DNA of 64,000 nucleotides from Phragmites australis (lineage: Eukaryota > Streptophyta > Magnoliopsida > Poales > Poaceae): NCBI RefSeq assembly GCF_958298935.1, contig NC_084935.1:382001-446000 (forward strand), given 5' to 3'. Shown piece after piece: positions 33,401 to 45,971 of the stretch (positions within the stretch are counted from its first letter, which is position 1; every line of letters begins with the position of its first letter). The notes beneath the pieces are model-generated. The model was not told the DNA's origin. It ran no database searches and saw only the letters and a list, made by a program, of their open reading frames with translations. Both the position numbers and the translations under genes were made by a program.

Positions 33401-36400
33401 AAGATGGAAAGGAAGAGCATAATGAGCAAGCCATGCACTCAAACTGTACCAAAGACCATCATACTATTATGTAATCTCATATTCTCATCGCATAAAATAA
33501 ACCAAAATACACAACCTATGAATTACAACTTACAGTAGCATAACCATTGCATGTGATAGCACAATAACCAGCAAATGTACACACCTAATGATACGAGCCA
33601 GATGCATCAATGTGCCAAGAGAACGCAAAATTATGAGATGGTGATTACAATTATTAATCTATTGATAAGGTTGTTGAAAAAGACAAATTCAATTCAGTAA
33701 TTTGGAAGAAAAGATTTTAACGTGGCAACAGGTTAAATTGCTGAGTCAAACACATGTATACAGTCAAACAGGCAGAACTCTCAAGGGAGCAAGGGACTAA
33801 CCTTGGATAGGTCAATAGGAACATCAAGGTAGTGATCTAGGAAATTAACATTCTGCTCCGGGTCGAGAAGTTCCAACAATGCACTAGCAGGATCACCAGA
33901 ATGCCCCCTCCCAAGCTGCCAGCCAGAAAAGGTAACCAGTTGGCCAACAAAATAATTGCTGTTGAAAGTGTATTTAGTGTCCGAGTGCATCACAGGCCAT
34001 TATGCAAGTAAAGTGCAGGGCACATTAGCATCTCAAATGAATACCAGTTGTTAGAGTACCTTGTCAATCTCATCTATCAATACTAGAGGATTTGCTGTCC
34101 CAACAGATTTAAGACATTGCACCATCTTCCCTGGCATTGCACCAACATACGTGCGCCGATGCCCCTAAGGTTGTTGAAATGTTATTTATACAACCAACGT
34201 GTCTGTAGAAAGATATGAACCACTGCAACTGTACAAGACATCATGAATATTTGTTTAGTACCTTGATTTCAGCCACATCAGCCAAACCTCCGACAGAGAA
34301 TCTGTAGAACTTGCGGTTCAATGCACGTGCAATTGAGCGACCAATACTGGTTTTACCAACTCCTGGCGGCCCAGAAAGACATATGATTTTTCCTGTTGTA
34401 GATGATGATGATGAACGAAGTCATTGGTAGAATAACTATGGACGGACAGTGAGGAACGAAGCAAGCAATAAAATGTAGTGAGCATTGTAGCTATGCTAAG
34501 AGAAATGGAATTGTGAATACTCAATGTCATTTCTTTTCATGTATATGACACAGCTGAGGATGCATTAATGCAAACAGAACAACACTTAAACTTGTCTACA
34601 GGCTGAACCCAATCGATAAACCAGGAAATGACGACGGTTAATCAAACCTTGTGAAGTCCCTCTTAACTTCCCAACTGCTATGAACTCCAATATTCTCTCT
34701 TTAACATCACTCAAACCATAATGGTCTTCATCAAGGATTTGTTGAGCGTGGTGGACATCAAAGTTTTCATCACTGCAATAGAAAAGTAAACACTAAATAA
34801 GGCACAGACATATGATGGACTTATCTCAAAGAAAGGTGGATATACAAACCTATAATTTCCCCACGGCAATACTGTCAGCCAGTCCAAATAATTGCGAGTT
34901 ACATTGAACTCACTAGAACTGGCTTCTAACAGCTGAAGCTTGGTAAGCTCTTCTTCAATGACTTGTAAAACATGAGTAGGACACTTGTCCTTCTTTGATT
35001 CAATCCGTTCCTTAAACTTTGCTGCAACACATAACTAATAAGTCATTTCTGTGCAATCCCATGGGTGATAAAGCATACCCAAAGATAATAAGAAGTGTTA
35101 TAGTTCAAGAACAAACCAGACAATGCTGTTTTGTCATCAGTCTCCAAACCAAGCTCCTGCATACACGACATATGCAGAGTAATTATGAAGAGCAAACAAA
35201 ATCAGATCAACCTAGAAGCACGAATGATTAAATTTTGCATTTCGTATGCTCATCTGGTTCAAGAAGCAGAAACCAGATGTTAGCATTTGTCGATTGTATA
35301 TCTAGCATGGGAAGGGATCATTGACCATCAGGCTTTTCAATAAAAACAGTGGCATGAAACTTTCGTGGCAGATTCTACAATAGTAATAATACGACTATCA
35401 TAACACACGGAACATAGGTAGCCTGATAGGAGAAGCAGCAAATAATGAAGTACCTTCTTGATCGCCTTAAGTTGCTCATTCAATAAATAGCGTCGCTGAT
35501 CTCCACTAATTTTTTCTTCGATAGCTTTTGCTATGGATTGCTGAAACAGAAGTATATTAAATATTAAGAAGGTTGGACAAAACATGATATCTAATACTGG
35601 AAGATAAGACAATGACGTACCTGCAACTTACTAATCTCCATCTCCTTCTTTACTAACTCAAGAGTTAACTTCAAACGCTTATATACCTGTTCCAGAAACG
35701 TAAAATATGAGTGTAAGAAGAACCAAATTCCAATGATAGATCAGTAATTCCACATTTCTGTGTGTACAAACTTAGAATAAGAAAGCTAGGATGCAATCAA
35801 AATGAAATATGACCTTCAAGAAAATGTAATGCTGGTGAAAAGAAGCTGTACTGATGTATTCCAAAATCAATTTTCCACAATAGTACTCATGTTTTTTTTT
35901 TGGTGGGTTTGAAACAAGAATTTTCTAGTCAAGCAACCAATAACTATTACTGTCCTCTGGATGTTTAATTTAAAGAAGGCAATGAGTGAACAAGACACAA
36001 AATACAATAATCTTCTGCTAAATTTTATTACACTGATAAATTGATGATTCTGCTCAACTATGTTGCAATTCAAATTGTAAAAGGGCAATGGCTCAGCGGA
36101 CAAAGCACACATGATGAAACAGTTATAAAGAGGAGTTTAAGAAAGCTTCTTACATCTAATTCCTCAAGCACCTCCTGGCAAAGCAACTTGTTGGCACCAG
36201 AGATAGCAGCACCAAAGTCTGCTAACCTCGGGTAGTTAAAATCACCCATGTGCTGAACCAAGAGAAGCCACTCAATTGTTAAGAGTAAATCCAATGGCAT
36301 CCAGAAAAACAAAAACTTATATCATCAAAGCAATTAAAATTAACATATTGGTTGTACGATCGGGGATTTCTACGGCAACACTTACATGGACACATGTTGT

Positions 36401-39253
36401 TGACTCTATTCTATCAAGGTTACCGCCCGCCATTACTGGTAGGTATAGGTAAAAGGCAGGCAACAAAGGGTATACCTATACTAGTCATATCCCAGTACTC
36501 AGCCTGGTACTGAGTTCCCTGTCTTTAATCCATTCTCAGCAACTAAATAGGATGGAATGATTTATCAGAAAGTTATATTATGCTCACTCTGCCTATGTTG
36601 GATGATTAAACAGTATACCAACAACCAAAACACTGATTTCATCACAAGTTCAAAAAATGCTGTCATGTCAAATCAATTCCTAACCTCAAGTAAATTATAA
36701 AAAAATCAGATGCATATTAAGGAAAAAAGGTTATGCAGGTCAGACCTGTGTATAGGTTTGCACATGATCTTTCCAAAGGGAACTTGTCTTTAGAACTTCC
36801 CTTAAAGTTGATATAACTTCAAATGTGGTAGCTTTTATAACATCATCCTCCTTGTTGTAGGGCTTTTCCTGCAAAGGGCAAGTTAAATAAGAAGTTGCAA
36901 AGCATATTCCAAAGAAAACGTAAAAATCTTACATTGGTTCATGGTGACATCACGTTTAACTAAAAAAATACTTCACCACAAATGCAATTAATCTCATTTA
37001 TGCCTCCTAAAATAAACAATACATAGCAGGAAAGACAACTTTTACATCACTAAAAAACCTACAATGGTGCAACAGCAAACACAAGATAAGATATGCAAAA
37101 CAAAGGAGATTTTTAAAAAAACAGTGCCCTTAGAAAACCAGGTCATGCCATTGATAGACAGAAAATACAGATATTCTGAACTTTGGTATGTGATATGCTT
37201 ATACTCTAGATGCAGCTGGAATGTGCAGCTATAGCAGAAATCGGAATTACACAACACTTTCCTTCAGCTTTATAAACACACAATTATAGCTTGCAGATTC
37301 TATTTAATGTGAGCACGTCCTTTCCATGTTGGGGGACAGTGGGTGGAAGTAGGAATTAGATGCCCATGATAGCAAGTAGGAGATACAGAAGAAACCACGA
37401 GAATTGGTGAGTGGAGTTACCTTTAGATGGTCAACTTTTACTGTGAGTGGATCCTCTTCAACCTGCATTTTTTGGTATCTTAGTGAAAACAAACCAACTT
37501 AAACCCGCAGGCATTAAATGGCACGCAATCTGAAGTATCTCACCATCTCAGTTATCCGTAAACGCCGGTGACCAAGTAGCACTACCTGATCCCCTTGAAT
37601 GCTAGTAATCTACAGAAACAACAAACATTAATTACAGAGCACGTCTTTGAGGGACTGGGGAAACATAATTCATTACCAATAGTATTTTGAAAATAGTCAA
37701 ATCACCTGAGCAAGCGTCCCAACTTCATGAAGGCGCTTCAGCAGATCTTTCCCTTTGAGATCATCAATGCTTTTCTCTGAATCTGAACCAGTCACAATAT
37801 TAGGGTCAGTACCTTCTTCATCCTTCAGTAGAAAGGCACCAGCATACGGAACTGATCTTTTGCGATTTTCTATTAGGGCTTGCAACAGCTTTTGGTCCTG
37901 AGGGATTTTCAAAGAAGAGGGAAAAACACATGATTTTGAAGGGAAATGATGAGATTATACATTAGAGAAGATGTGAAATTGATTTCACCAACTGCAGATT
38001 GCTGAGCAACATACCTTTACATAGATCGGCATGTAAAATCCAGGAAAGAGCGGTCGATGTGGAAGAGGCAATGCTACAACCTATTTTAACAAGGTGACCA
38101 TGACAAAGTGAGAGAAGGTTATGGCTAGCAGAATCACACCACTAAAATGTACACATCAACTGTTCACTACAAATTCTTCTACTACCACTTTAAAGTTCGA
38201 TATCAAGCTAAGATGAAGTCATGAATATATGTTCGCTTCAAAAGAGAACAAGAACGGTCTCCAAGAGAGATAAAGATCTAAAAGGTGAAAGGATCACAAC
38301 ATGAACCTTGGTGGGAGAGAGCAAGGCCCTTCTATGCTTCAGGAATGCCCCTACAAAGCCCATTTTTCATATAATGATGGCATTAGCTTTAGATACTTTA
38401 AGAAGTTATTATAGACCTCCGATATACAACTAAAGCAAATCGATCACATCAGCCCCAAAATAAAACACTTGCATCCTAACTAAATGCAAGTCATTTTAGC
38501 AATTCGGAATTTCGGATTTGTCACTAGATGTGTGTTTTCAAAATCCATCATATGGGCACATCAAAAAGAGCCCTCTACACAGGGTCAGGGTGTCTCCATA
38601 ATAAGCTCTCTGCACAGCTCTACCGAACTAACTAGAAAATATATGGAACAAAACCTATTCAATTTAGACAAAAGGAACTCTGGTACTTATCCTGGTGCCT
38701 TTATTTTTGTAAATTTTTGCACAAACTTATAATCCAGAGTACTTCCATGCTCGGATTGGGCCATGGAACTTAGTTTCGAATCCAATGAGCCGCTAGCACA
38801 CTAATGAGTTACCGGTTCATTTGCGTCTGAGCTACTCCGGAGATGAAACCAAAATGCAGTCTGCTGCTACTTATCACACAATCCAAGCGAATGGCTGCTG
38901 CAAGCAACTAAACAAGCGATTCTGATCCAAACGAATAGAGCGCGCACCGTTAAGCAGTCCTCAGGCCGGGGGTTGGTGGACACGATGGCGGAGGACGCCT
39001 TGCCGTCCGCCTCACCGTCCGCAACGGTGGCATCCTCGGCCTTCGCCTCCGCCTCCGCCGCCGCAGCCTCGGAGTCGCTCGCGGAGGAGTTGGAGCAGAA
39101 CCGCGCCCTCGTCCCTAGCATCAAGCCGCGGCCGCCTCTCAGAGCCCCGAGGACCCTGAGCAGCGGGGGCCTCACCTCCGCCGCCGCCGCCGGCGGCGCG
39201 GCGGCGAACCGCGCCGGGAAGAGTGCTGCGGCAGCCGTGGCGGCGCGCAGCAT
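30489..39253 (-). CDS. LON1: Mitochondrial ATP-dependent Lon protease
   Basis: Twenty coding exons total 2985 bp (994 residues), in order 38948-39253, 38015-38080, 37706-37897, 37544-37609, 37421-37462, 36746-36868, 36154-36252, 35621-35686, 35454-35540, 35117-35156, 34850-35021, 34648-34772, 34262-34392, 34060-34164, 33802-33915, 33080-33247, 32707-32808, 31937-32203, 30890-31408, 30489-30683. All introns look GT-AG and no stop interrupts. Exon 1 is Ala/Arg-rich, fitting a mitochondrial presequence. The LON N-domain ([15 protein letters not shown]), a coiled middle region, the AAA+ module with Walker [10 protein letters not shown] and Walker [10 protein letters not shown], and the protease domain with the catalytic serine in KDGPSAGCT and lysine in PIGGVKEKT follow. 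A Glu/Val-rich insert (31937-32203) precedes the protease domain, as in plant LON1. It degrades damaged or unassembled matrix proteins. The start (39253) is chosen because the presequence begins there; an upstream ATG adds nothing conserved. Confidence 0.93.
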
Positions 39254-39733
39254 GGCGGATACGTGAGTTCCGCGGCGTGATTCTAGGGTTTTCGACGAGG
39301 AGCAAAGCGAAGTTACGGATTTTTTTTTTCCCTCGGTTTGGTTGGGGAGGAAGAAAGGGTTAATGAAAGAAAGCACCAAACCACGAAACCCTTCTAAAAC
39401 CCTCTATTTTTATCTTTGAAGCCAAGACGATTCCAAGAACCATGTGAAAACCAGTTCATTTATACGGCTTTGAAAACATAATATCAAGACTATAAATACA
39501 ACACGGTCAAAGAAAAAAACTTACATTTTTTATACACGATTCACTCTTATTGATCGTATAATTTTATAAATCTAGCTTAGTAAAAAACTTATATCTCGTA
39601 TAGTTTTAGTCATCTTTTTATTGTCAATAAATTTCAATAACATAAATTAATATTTTTAAAACGTATTTGATATATCATATTATTACCAGACAATGTTAAT
39701 TTTTGTTCGTCGAATTATCATACCTGCTAATTG

Positions 39734-39767
<34 letters not shown>

Positions 39768-40378
39768 AATTTTAAGTGATTTAAAAATTACAATCCTTAA
39801 GCACTTATCTAGACCTGCTAAGATTTAACATTCCAAAATAACTACTACTCGTACACCTATGTGTATCTAATTTATCTCCATGTTTTACTTATTTCTTACG
39901 AGAATTTGCGCATGTTTTGCTTTATGGACTATTATTTCTGTCATCATTTACACGTAACATAAATAGCCTTAACACTTGATCTTATTCTTGCACCTTTATA
40001 TTAGATAAATGAGTAAATTTTATAAAATTATATATTCTTTCGTATGAATATGAAAAATTACACATCTAAAACATGGGGCTTAAAATGTGTAGCTATTTTA
40101 TACATATGCCTAAGCACTTAAAGTTTTTTTTTTAAGTTTACCCTGGATAGATTTGATAAAGACCGAGACATATGAAATTGCTTTTTAAAATTTATTGGAG
40201 CAAGAATATCGCCAGGCTTCCAAAGTGACAATAATTGCTGTAGTTTTTTTTACATTAAAAGGTGTATATCCACAACGAAGAGCAAGAACACTGAACACCC
40301 TACAGTTGCAGTCTCAACCTTCAAACATCGGTTCTCCCATGCTTCCTCGGAGATTAGACCGGCGCTCGTGCTTATCCC
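39254..40378. promoter_or_regulatory. Shared intergenic region between divergent Lon and endopeptidase genes
   Basis: About 1.1 kb separates the start codons of Lon (minus) and the glutamyl endopeptidase pseudogene (plus). It is very AT-rich and includes a TA microsatellite. Promoters for both must lie here, but no single TATA box can be chosen with confidence. Confidence 0.5.
39735..39765. repeat. (TA)n microsatellite
   Basis: About 15 uninterrupted TA units in the intergenic region between Lon and the endopeptidase pseudogene; likely polymorphic in length. Confidence 0.95.
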
Positions 40379-43300
40379 GTGCAAGTTCCATCGCCGCATC
40401 ATCTTCCTCGGCTCCGCCCCATAGGCTTCTGCGCCTCTTGCCTCGTCGGAGCCATGCCAAGCGCATCGGCCTCGCGACGGAGTGCGCCACCGGTTGTCTC
40501 CGGCCCTGTCCTGGAGGAAGACGATGGAGGTGGGTGTGTGTTTGTCCTGCGAAAAAGATCCGAGCTTTCGTTGATCGATATGGCCATGCTGGTAAAAATT
40601 GGCATCTTTGGCTTGGATTATCTGGTTGTTCAGGTAGAGATGCGACATTAGGTTTATTCGCATGCTGGAAAGGGCACAATTTTGGTCGTCGAACCTGTTC
40701 GTTTGGGTAATATTCAGTTCAGTCAAATTTCCCTTGATTAGTTCGGAGTGGGCTATAATGTTGGCCAATCGGCATAATTAGCGGGATGCAAATTTGTGCT
40801 AACCTGGCAACGTTTTTGGTTTGTGTTTCGCTTGTTCTAATTGAAGTTGCTTTGGTTTTGTCTATCCACTTGCAACTTCTTTCCCGAGAGAATTAAGAAG
40901 TTCAGACAAAGAAATGTTGATTCTATGGCATAATTAGCAGAACTGTATTCCAGTCTGAACATGCAATGCCTATCTGCAGGTTGCGGGTATCGTCTTCCTC
41001 CAAAGGAAATCCAAGAGATTGTTGATGTGCCACCTAATCCCAGTTACCATATTTCCCCTCGCCGAGATAGGATCATGTTCTTAAAACGTAGACCTGCCTC
41101 CATTATCAGAGCTTGCTAAACCTGATAAAATACTTGCTGGCATATGGATTGATCCAAGTTCTAATACAAGGAGTCGAATGTAACTAATGGACATTTTTTC
41201 TTTTTTGAGAATACGTGTTTGTAACTTTCCTGCAGTTAATTCGCTGCTGTTTTTTAGGTCCTTTTATACTGGGATTAGTATCCACTTACTGATGGATGAT
41301 GGAACTTTGGGTCCAGAGAAAGTGGTCAATGAATACAGTGATAATGCAAAGATTAAATTTGTAGGATGGTAAAGTTCCTATTATTCTTTAACTTGCCTCT
41401 TTAATATATAAACGTTTGTGGTTTGCTGTTTTTTCTTCCCAACCATGTCCCTCTTCTATCATTCTGGATTTCAGGTCACCAGATGGTCAGCACGTCGCAT
41501 TCACTGTGCGTTATGAAAATGAGGTGATAAACTGTTGCTTTAGAGTATGAAAGGGAGCACTTCTTGGGTGGTTAATTGGTTGATGATTCTATTGTCTGCT
41601 TGATGCATCTGAGTAGGTGGACTGTGGCAGCAATTTAGCATTGTGGATTGCTGATGCAGAATCTGAAGAAGCTCGACCACTTTTCAAATCTGCAGACATA
41701 AGATTAAATGCTGTTTTCGAGCTGTGAGTGCCAGCAATTCCCAGATGGATCATCTTTCAGTTCTTTTTCCCAGATGGATCATCTTTCACTTTTCAATTCA
41801 TCTTGTGATGTTTTGCAGATTTGTATGGGTGAATGATTCTACTCTGTTGGTTTGCACTATTCCTTCATCACGTGGAGATTCACCTATGAAGCCATTGGTT
41901 CCTTTTGGTCCAAGGATTCGTTCTAATGAGCAGAAAAACATCATTCAAATGAGAGCCACAAAAGAAATGTTGAAAGATTTGCATGAAGAAGAATTGTTTG
42001 ATTACTATGCAACCTCTCAGTTAGTAATTGTCTCAGTGGATGGAACAGTGAAGCCAATTGCCCTCCCTGGTGTATATACTTCTCTTGATCCTAGATCCTT
42101 CACCAGATGAGAAGTATTTGATGCTCACGTATGTCCACTGGCCATATTCTTCTGTTGTCTTATATAAAAGGTTCCCGAAAAAGGTCAAGTTGTTGACAGT
42201 TGATGGTAGATTTGTCCGTAAAGTTTGTGATTTGCCTCTTGCTGAAGATATTCCCATTGCAGCGAACAGTGTCCGTAAGGGAAAGCATTTAATCAGGTGG
42301 AGGCCTGACATGCCTTCAACATTACATTGGTAAGCTTAACCTTTCACTTTATGATGCTCTGCCTGTGAAAAAAAAATATTATTACTGTTTTCAATCTTGA
42401 TGAGCAAATACTAGGCAAACTTGATAGAACTAATGCACTTAGACATTTTTGCTGCATTTCGTGGCTATGTTTTGAATCCTTTTGCTTTCATGGTGTTCTA
42501 AGGTTAACTGTGCTGTTGTATTCTCTTGATAGATAATGGAATCAGTTGCTTATGAATTAAGGCATATTGTTTATTGCCTGTTTGCCATGCAATCGTGATG
42601 CCTTTGTTAGATTAACCATCAAAATTAGTTTGAAATAAGAGGAAAAATACATCCATGAGGAGCCTTTCCTGAGGGACGAATACATTCATGAGTGGCCTTT
42701 CCTTGAGTACTTCATCCATAGCCTTGACACATTCTAACCTAGCCATTTCTTTTGTATGTCAGAAGCAGTCATCATACTACTAATAATCCCTAATATATTA
42801 CATACTAACTCTTACTGAGAACCAGTGTTATTTTCTCAAAGTCATATATCGTATTGTCAAAGGGCGGAGGCACAAGATGGAGCAGATGCAAACGTTGAAG
42901 TATCACCACGTGATATAGTTTACATGGAACCTGCTGAACCTTTAAATGACGAGAAGCCTCAAGCAGTCAAGCCTTACTTAAACTTGACCTTCACTATAGG
43001 TATCAATCTACTGCCAGGCTAGCCCTTCCGTTTCATGATGTCATGATGGCAACATTGGTTTATCTTGGCTTATATCTTTTGCAGAAAATTTAAAATTTGA
43101 CTTGATATATGTATGTTGAGAACTATGAACGTCTTAGGATAATTGTTTGTGTCCTCGAACTTGAAACACATGAATATACTTTCTTGGGATGCTCATGCAT
43201 GCCCTAGCATGCTACAATTGTTATTTTGGTGGTCAACTCTACAGAAAGATCTCTTGGTGCTACGGATTGTATGCTCTGGTCTATGAATATTGGTACAAGA

Positions 43301-45587
43301 CACGGAGAACAAGAACATGGGCTATATCCCCTGAATGCAAAAATTTTAGACCACGGGTATCATTTGATAGATCTTCAGAAGATGCCCACTCAAATCCAGG
43401 TTCTCCAATGATGTGCAGAACTCCTGCAGGCACCCTAGTTATTGCAAAAATTAAGAAAAACTGTGAAGGAACTTACATCTTACTGAAGGGTCGGGGTGCC
43501 ACACCAAAAGGAAACGTCCCATTCCTTGATCTTTTCAATGTGTATGTATGCCTTTATCAAGTATTTATGCTGCATCCCTGATGTCCTCTTTGTTATATTA
43601 TTTTTAATCGATTAACATAACATGGAGCACCACCTATTTTGTTGCAGAAATACAGGAGAAAAAGAGCGGATACGGGAAAGTGGCAAAGAAAAGTACTATG
43701 AATCTGTTCTTGCACTTATGTCTTACCATCCTGGTTGTGAACTGCAGCTTGATCAACTAAAATTACTTGTATCTAAAGAGTCAAGAAGAGAACCCACCCA
43801 ATACTTTCTTAAGATTCGGCCAAACAAGAAGCAAGTCCAGATTACAAACTACCCCCATCCATATCCTCAACTGGCACTATTGCAGAAAGGAATAATCAGA
43901 TACCAGCGGAATGATGGTGTTAAACTTACTGCTACACTGTATCTGCCTCCAGGCTATAAGCCATCAAAAGATGGTCCTCTCCCATGCCTCATTTGGTCTT
44001 ATCCTGGAGAATTTAAAAGCACAGAGGCTGCTGGTCAAGTCTGTTGCTCACCTAATAAATTTGCGCGCATTAGCAACAAGTCTCCTCTTCTTTGGTTAGC
44101 TAAAGGGTACAGTGTGCCTTGCTTGATCTTATTGATTTATTGGTATGTTCTTTTTGTATTATATATTTACCTTATATTGAAGCATATTACAGGTTTGCTA
44201 TTCTTGCTGACCCAACAATCCCTATAATTGGTGAAGGAACCAAGAGGCAAACGATAGGTAGTGTTATATTTGTTATGATAAAAGAAAATGTGTTTCTACT
44301 GCTCTGTACTTTGAAGCCGGACCTTCAATTTTGTAAAATACATTAATTGTCAAATACCCATTAGTCACATACCCGTCTTGTTGAACTTGCATCCTCTCTT
44401 TTTTCTAGAAAAACATGAAGGTACTAGATATAATGCTATTACTTCCTACTTAGATGGAGTTGTGGAAATATTTTTTGCTTTTCTCAAGGTACATAGAGCA
44501 GCTAATTGCTAGTGTGGAAGCAGCGGTAAATGAAATTGTAAGAAGAGGGGTAAGATTTTCTCTTTCTTTATTTTTATGCAGCTAGTTTCTGATTCGCATA
44601 TCCATATATGGGTCCATTTGCCTTCTTAGAGTGCTTTCAGTGCTCTCTTTCTATATTATCCTGTTTAGGGGTTAGGTATGAAATATAAATAGAAAACTTG
44701 CATTCATAAAGGTCTTGGATCATTTGGAAGCACTAAGCACAGAAAAACGATGATGTGATCCATTAGGAATTTAAAATAATATGCACCATACTGCTCAGGG
44801 GGCCTCCAATCATGCAAATGGTGTTCTTCTTCAGGTTGCTCACCCTGACAAAATCGCTGTGGGTGGTCATTCATATGGTGCACTTATGGCTGCTAACCTC
44901 TTAGCACATGCTCCTCATCTTTTGTGGAATTGCTCGCTCTGGAGCTTACAACAGGACACTGACTCCATTCGGCTTTCAGGTTCAGCCTGACTGTATAATA
45001 CATATCCTTCCTCTAAGTTGAACATGTTTTGTTGCCTTCTGACTCGTCTCCCTTTTCGATTGAAGAAAGAGGTGAGGATGCTCTGGGAGGCCACTGATAC
45101 CTATATTAAGATGAGTCCTTTTATGTCAGCAAACAAAATCAGGAAACCAGTTCTACTGATTCATGGAGAAGATGACAGCAAAGTAACAACAGCAATGCAG
45201 GAAGCAGCTGTAGCTTATGGTGTATCTGAGTTCTGAGCGTTTTGTTTACCCTGTGGCTTTAGTTTGTTATTCAAAACTAAAAATCTTTGGATATTTTTGC
45301 AGTCAAGTCAATTTTATGATGCCTTGAAAGGTCATGGAGTGCCATGCCGTCTTGTGATTCTCCCATGTCAGGGGCACCAGTATGCTGCAAGGGAGAGCAT
45401 TATGCATATAATTTGGGAGACAGAAAGGTGGCTGCAGAAGTATTGTGCAAATAATTCTGGGAATATCCAGGTTACGGAGACCAATACTGAGACACCACAA
45501 TCACCTACTAATGGTGTTCTAGCTTGTCAAGATTTGGCCTTAAACTTCACCAAGATATCTACCTTGGTAAGCCTTTTCGTGTCATAG
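40379..45587 (+). pseudogene. Chloroplast glutamyl endopeptidase-like (S9D), decaying
   Basis: Exon-like blocks: 40379-40529, 40980-41179, 41258-41368, 41475-41523, 41617-41723, 41819-42329, 42863-42999, 43245-43541, 43648-44106, 44193-44257, 44489-44549, 44835-44979, about 45066-45200, 45303-45587. They give GYRLPPKEI, MDDGTLGPEK, FVWVNDSTLLVCTIP, a propeller region, then the hydrolase domain with the Ser motif GGHSYGALMAANLL, LLIHGEDD (Asp) and the His segment GHQYAARES. This is the family of plant chloroplast glutamyl endopeptidases (prolyl-oligopeptidase fold). The reading frame is broken at about 41088-41091 (after FLKR), by a 7-bp tandem duplication GATCCTA at 42087-42099, at about 42971-42976, and at about 44920-44927 just after the Ser motif. 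The donor after MQ (45201) reads GA instead of GT. Splice sites are otherwise kept, so decay is recent. The first exon start could also be 40454. Confidence 0.85.
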
Positions 45588-45645
45588 AGTCGCCTTTTCC
45601 ATTAACATAACCTTTACTGGTTCTTTGTGTGACCTGTCCACATCT

Positions 45646-45956
45646 TTTTTTCTCGAACCGGCAGGAGAGCTGCCCGTCATTATATTAAGAAGGAACAAAA
45701 CAATTGGTCCAAAACAAACAACACAAAAAGGAGAGAGAAAGAAAGGAAAACACACCCAACACATACAACAAGAAGCTAAGGTAAGCCACCAAGACAAGAA
45801 ATCGAATGGAAAAGCACCACCATCAGACTTCGACCTACAAGTCCCGGAGGGTGGACTGCACCCCTGGAAAGAACAAGCAGCCATACCGGAGACTTGGGAT
45901 CCACCAGGAGCTCAGAAATACCAGAAGACATAGCTGCCCATCTCCACCATGCCGAA
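45646..45956 (-). mobile_element. Retroposon (SINE or LINE 3' end), minus orientation
   Basis: A T run (45646-45651) starts a 311-bp insert with CAGGAGAGCTGCCCGTCATTATATTAAGAAG, a sequence style common in grass non-LTR insertions. It is flanked by GACCTGTCCACATCT (45631-45645) and GACCTCTCCACATCT (45957-45971), a 15-bp target duplication with one mismatch. The T run on the plus strand is the poly-A tail of a minus-strand copy. It sits just beyond the endopeptidase pseudogene. Confidence 0.8.
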
Positions 45957-45971
45957 GACCTCTCCACATCT

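Noticed and set aside
38973..39266. 97-residue plus-strand frame opposite Lon exon 1
   Set aside because: Antisense to the Ala/Arg-rich mitochondrial presequence of Lon; low-complexity shadow.
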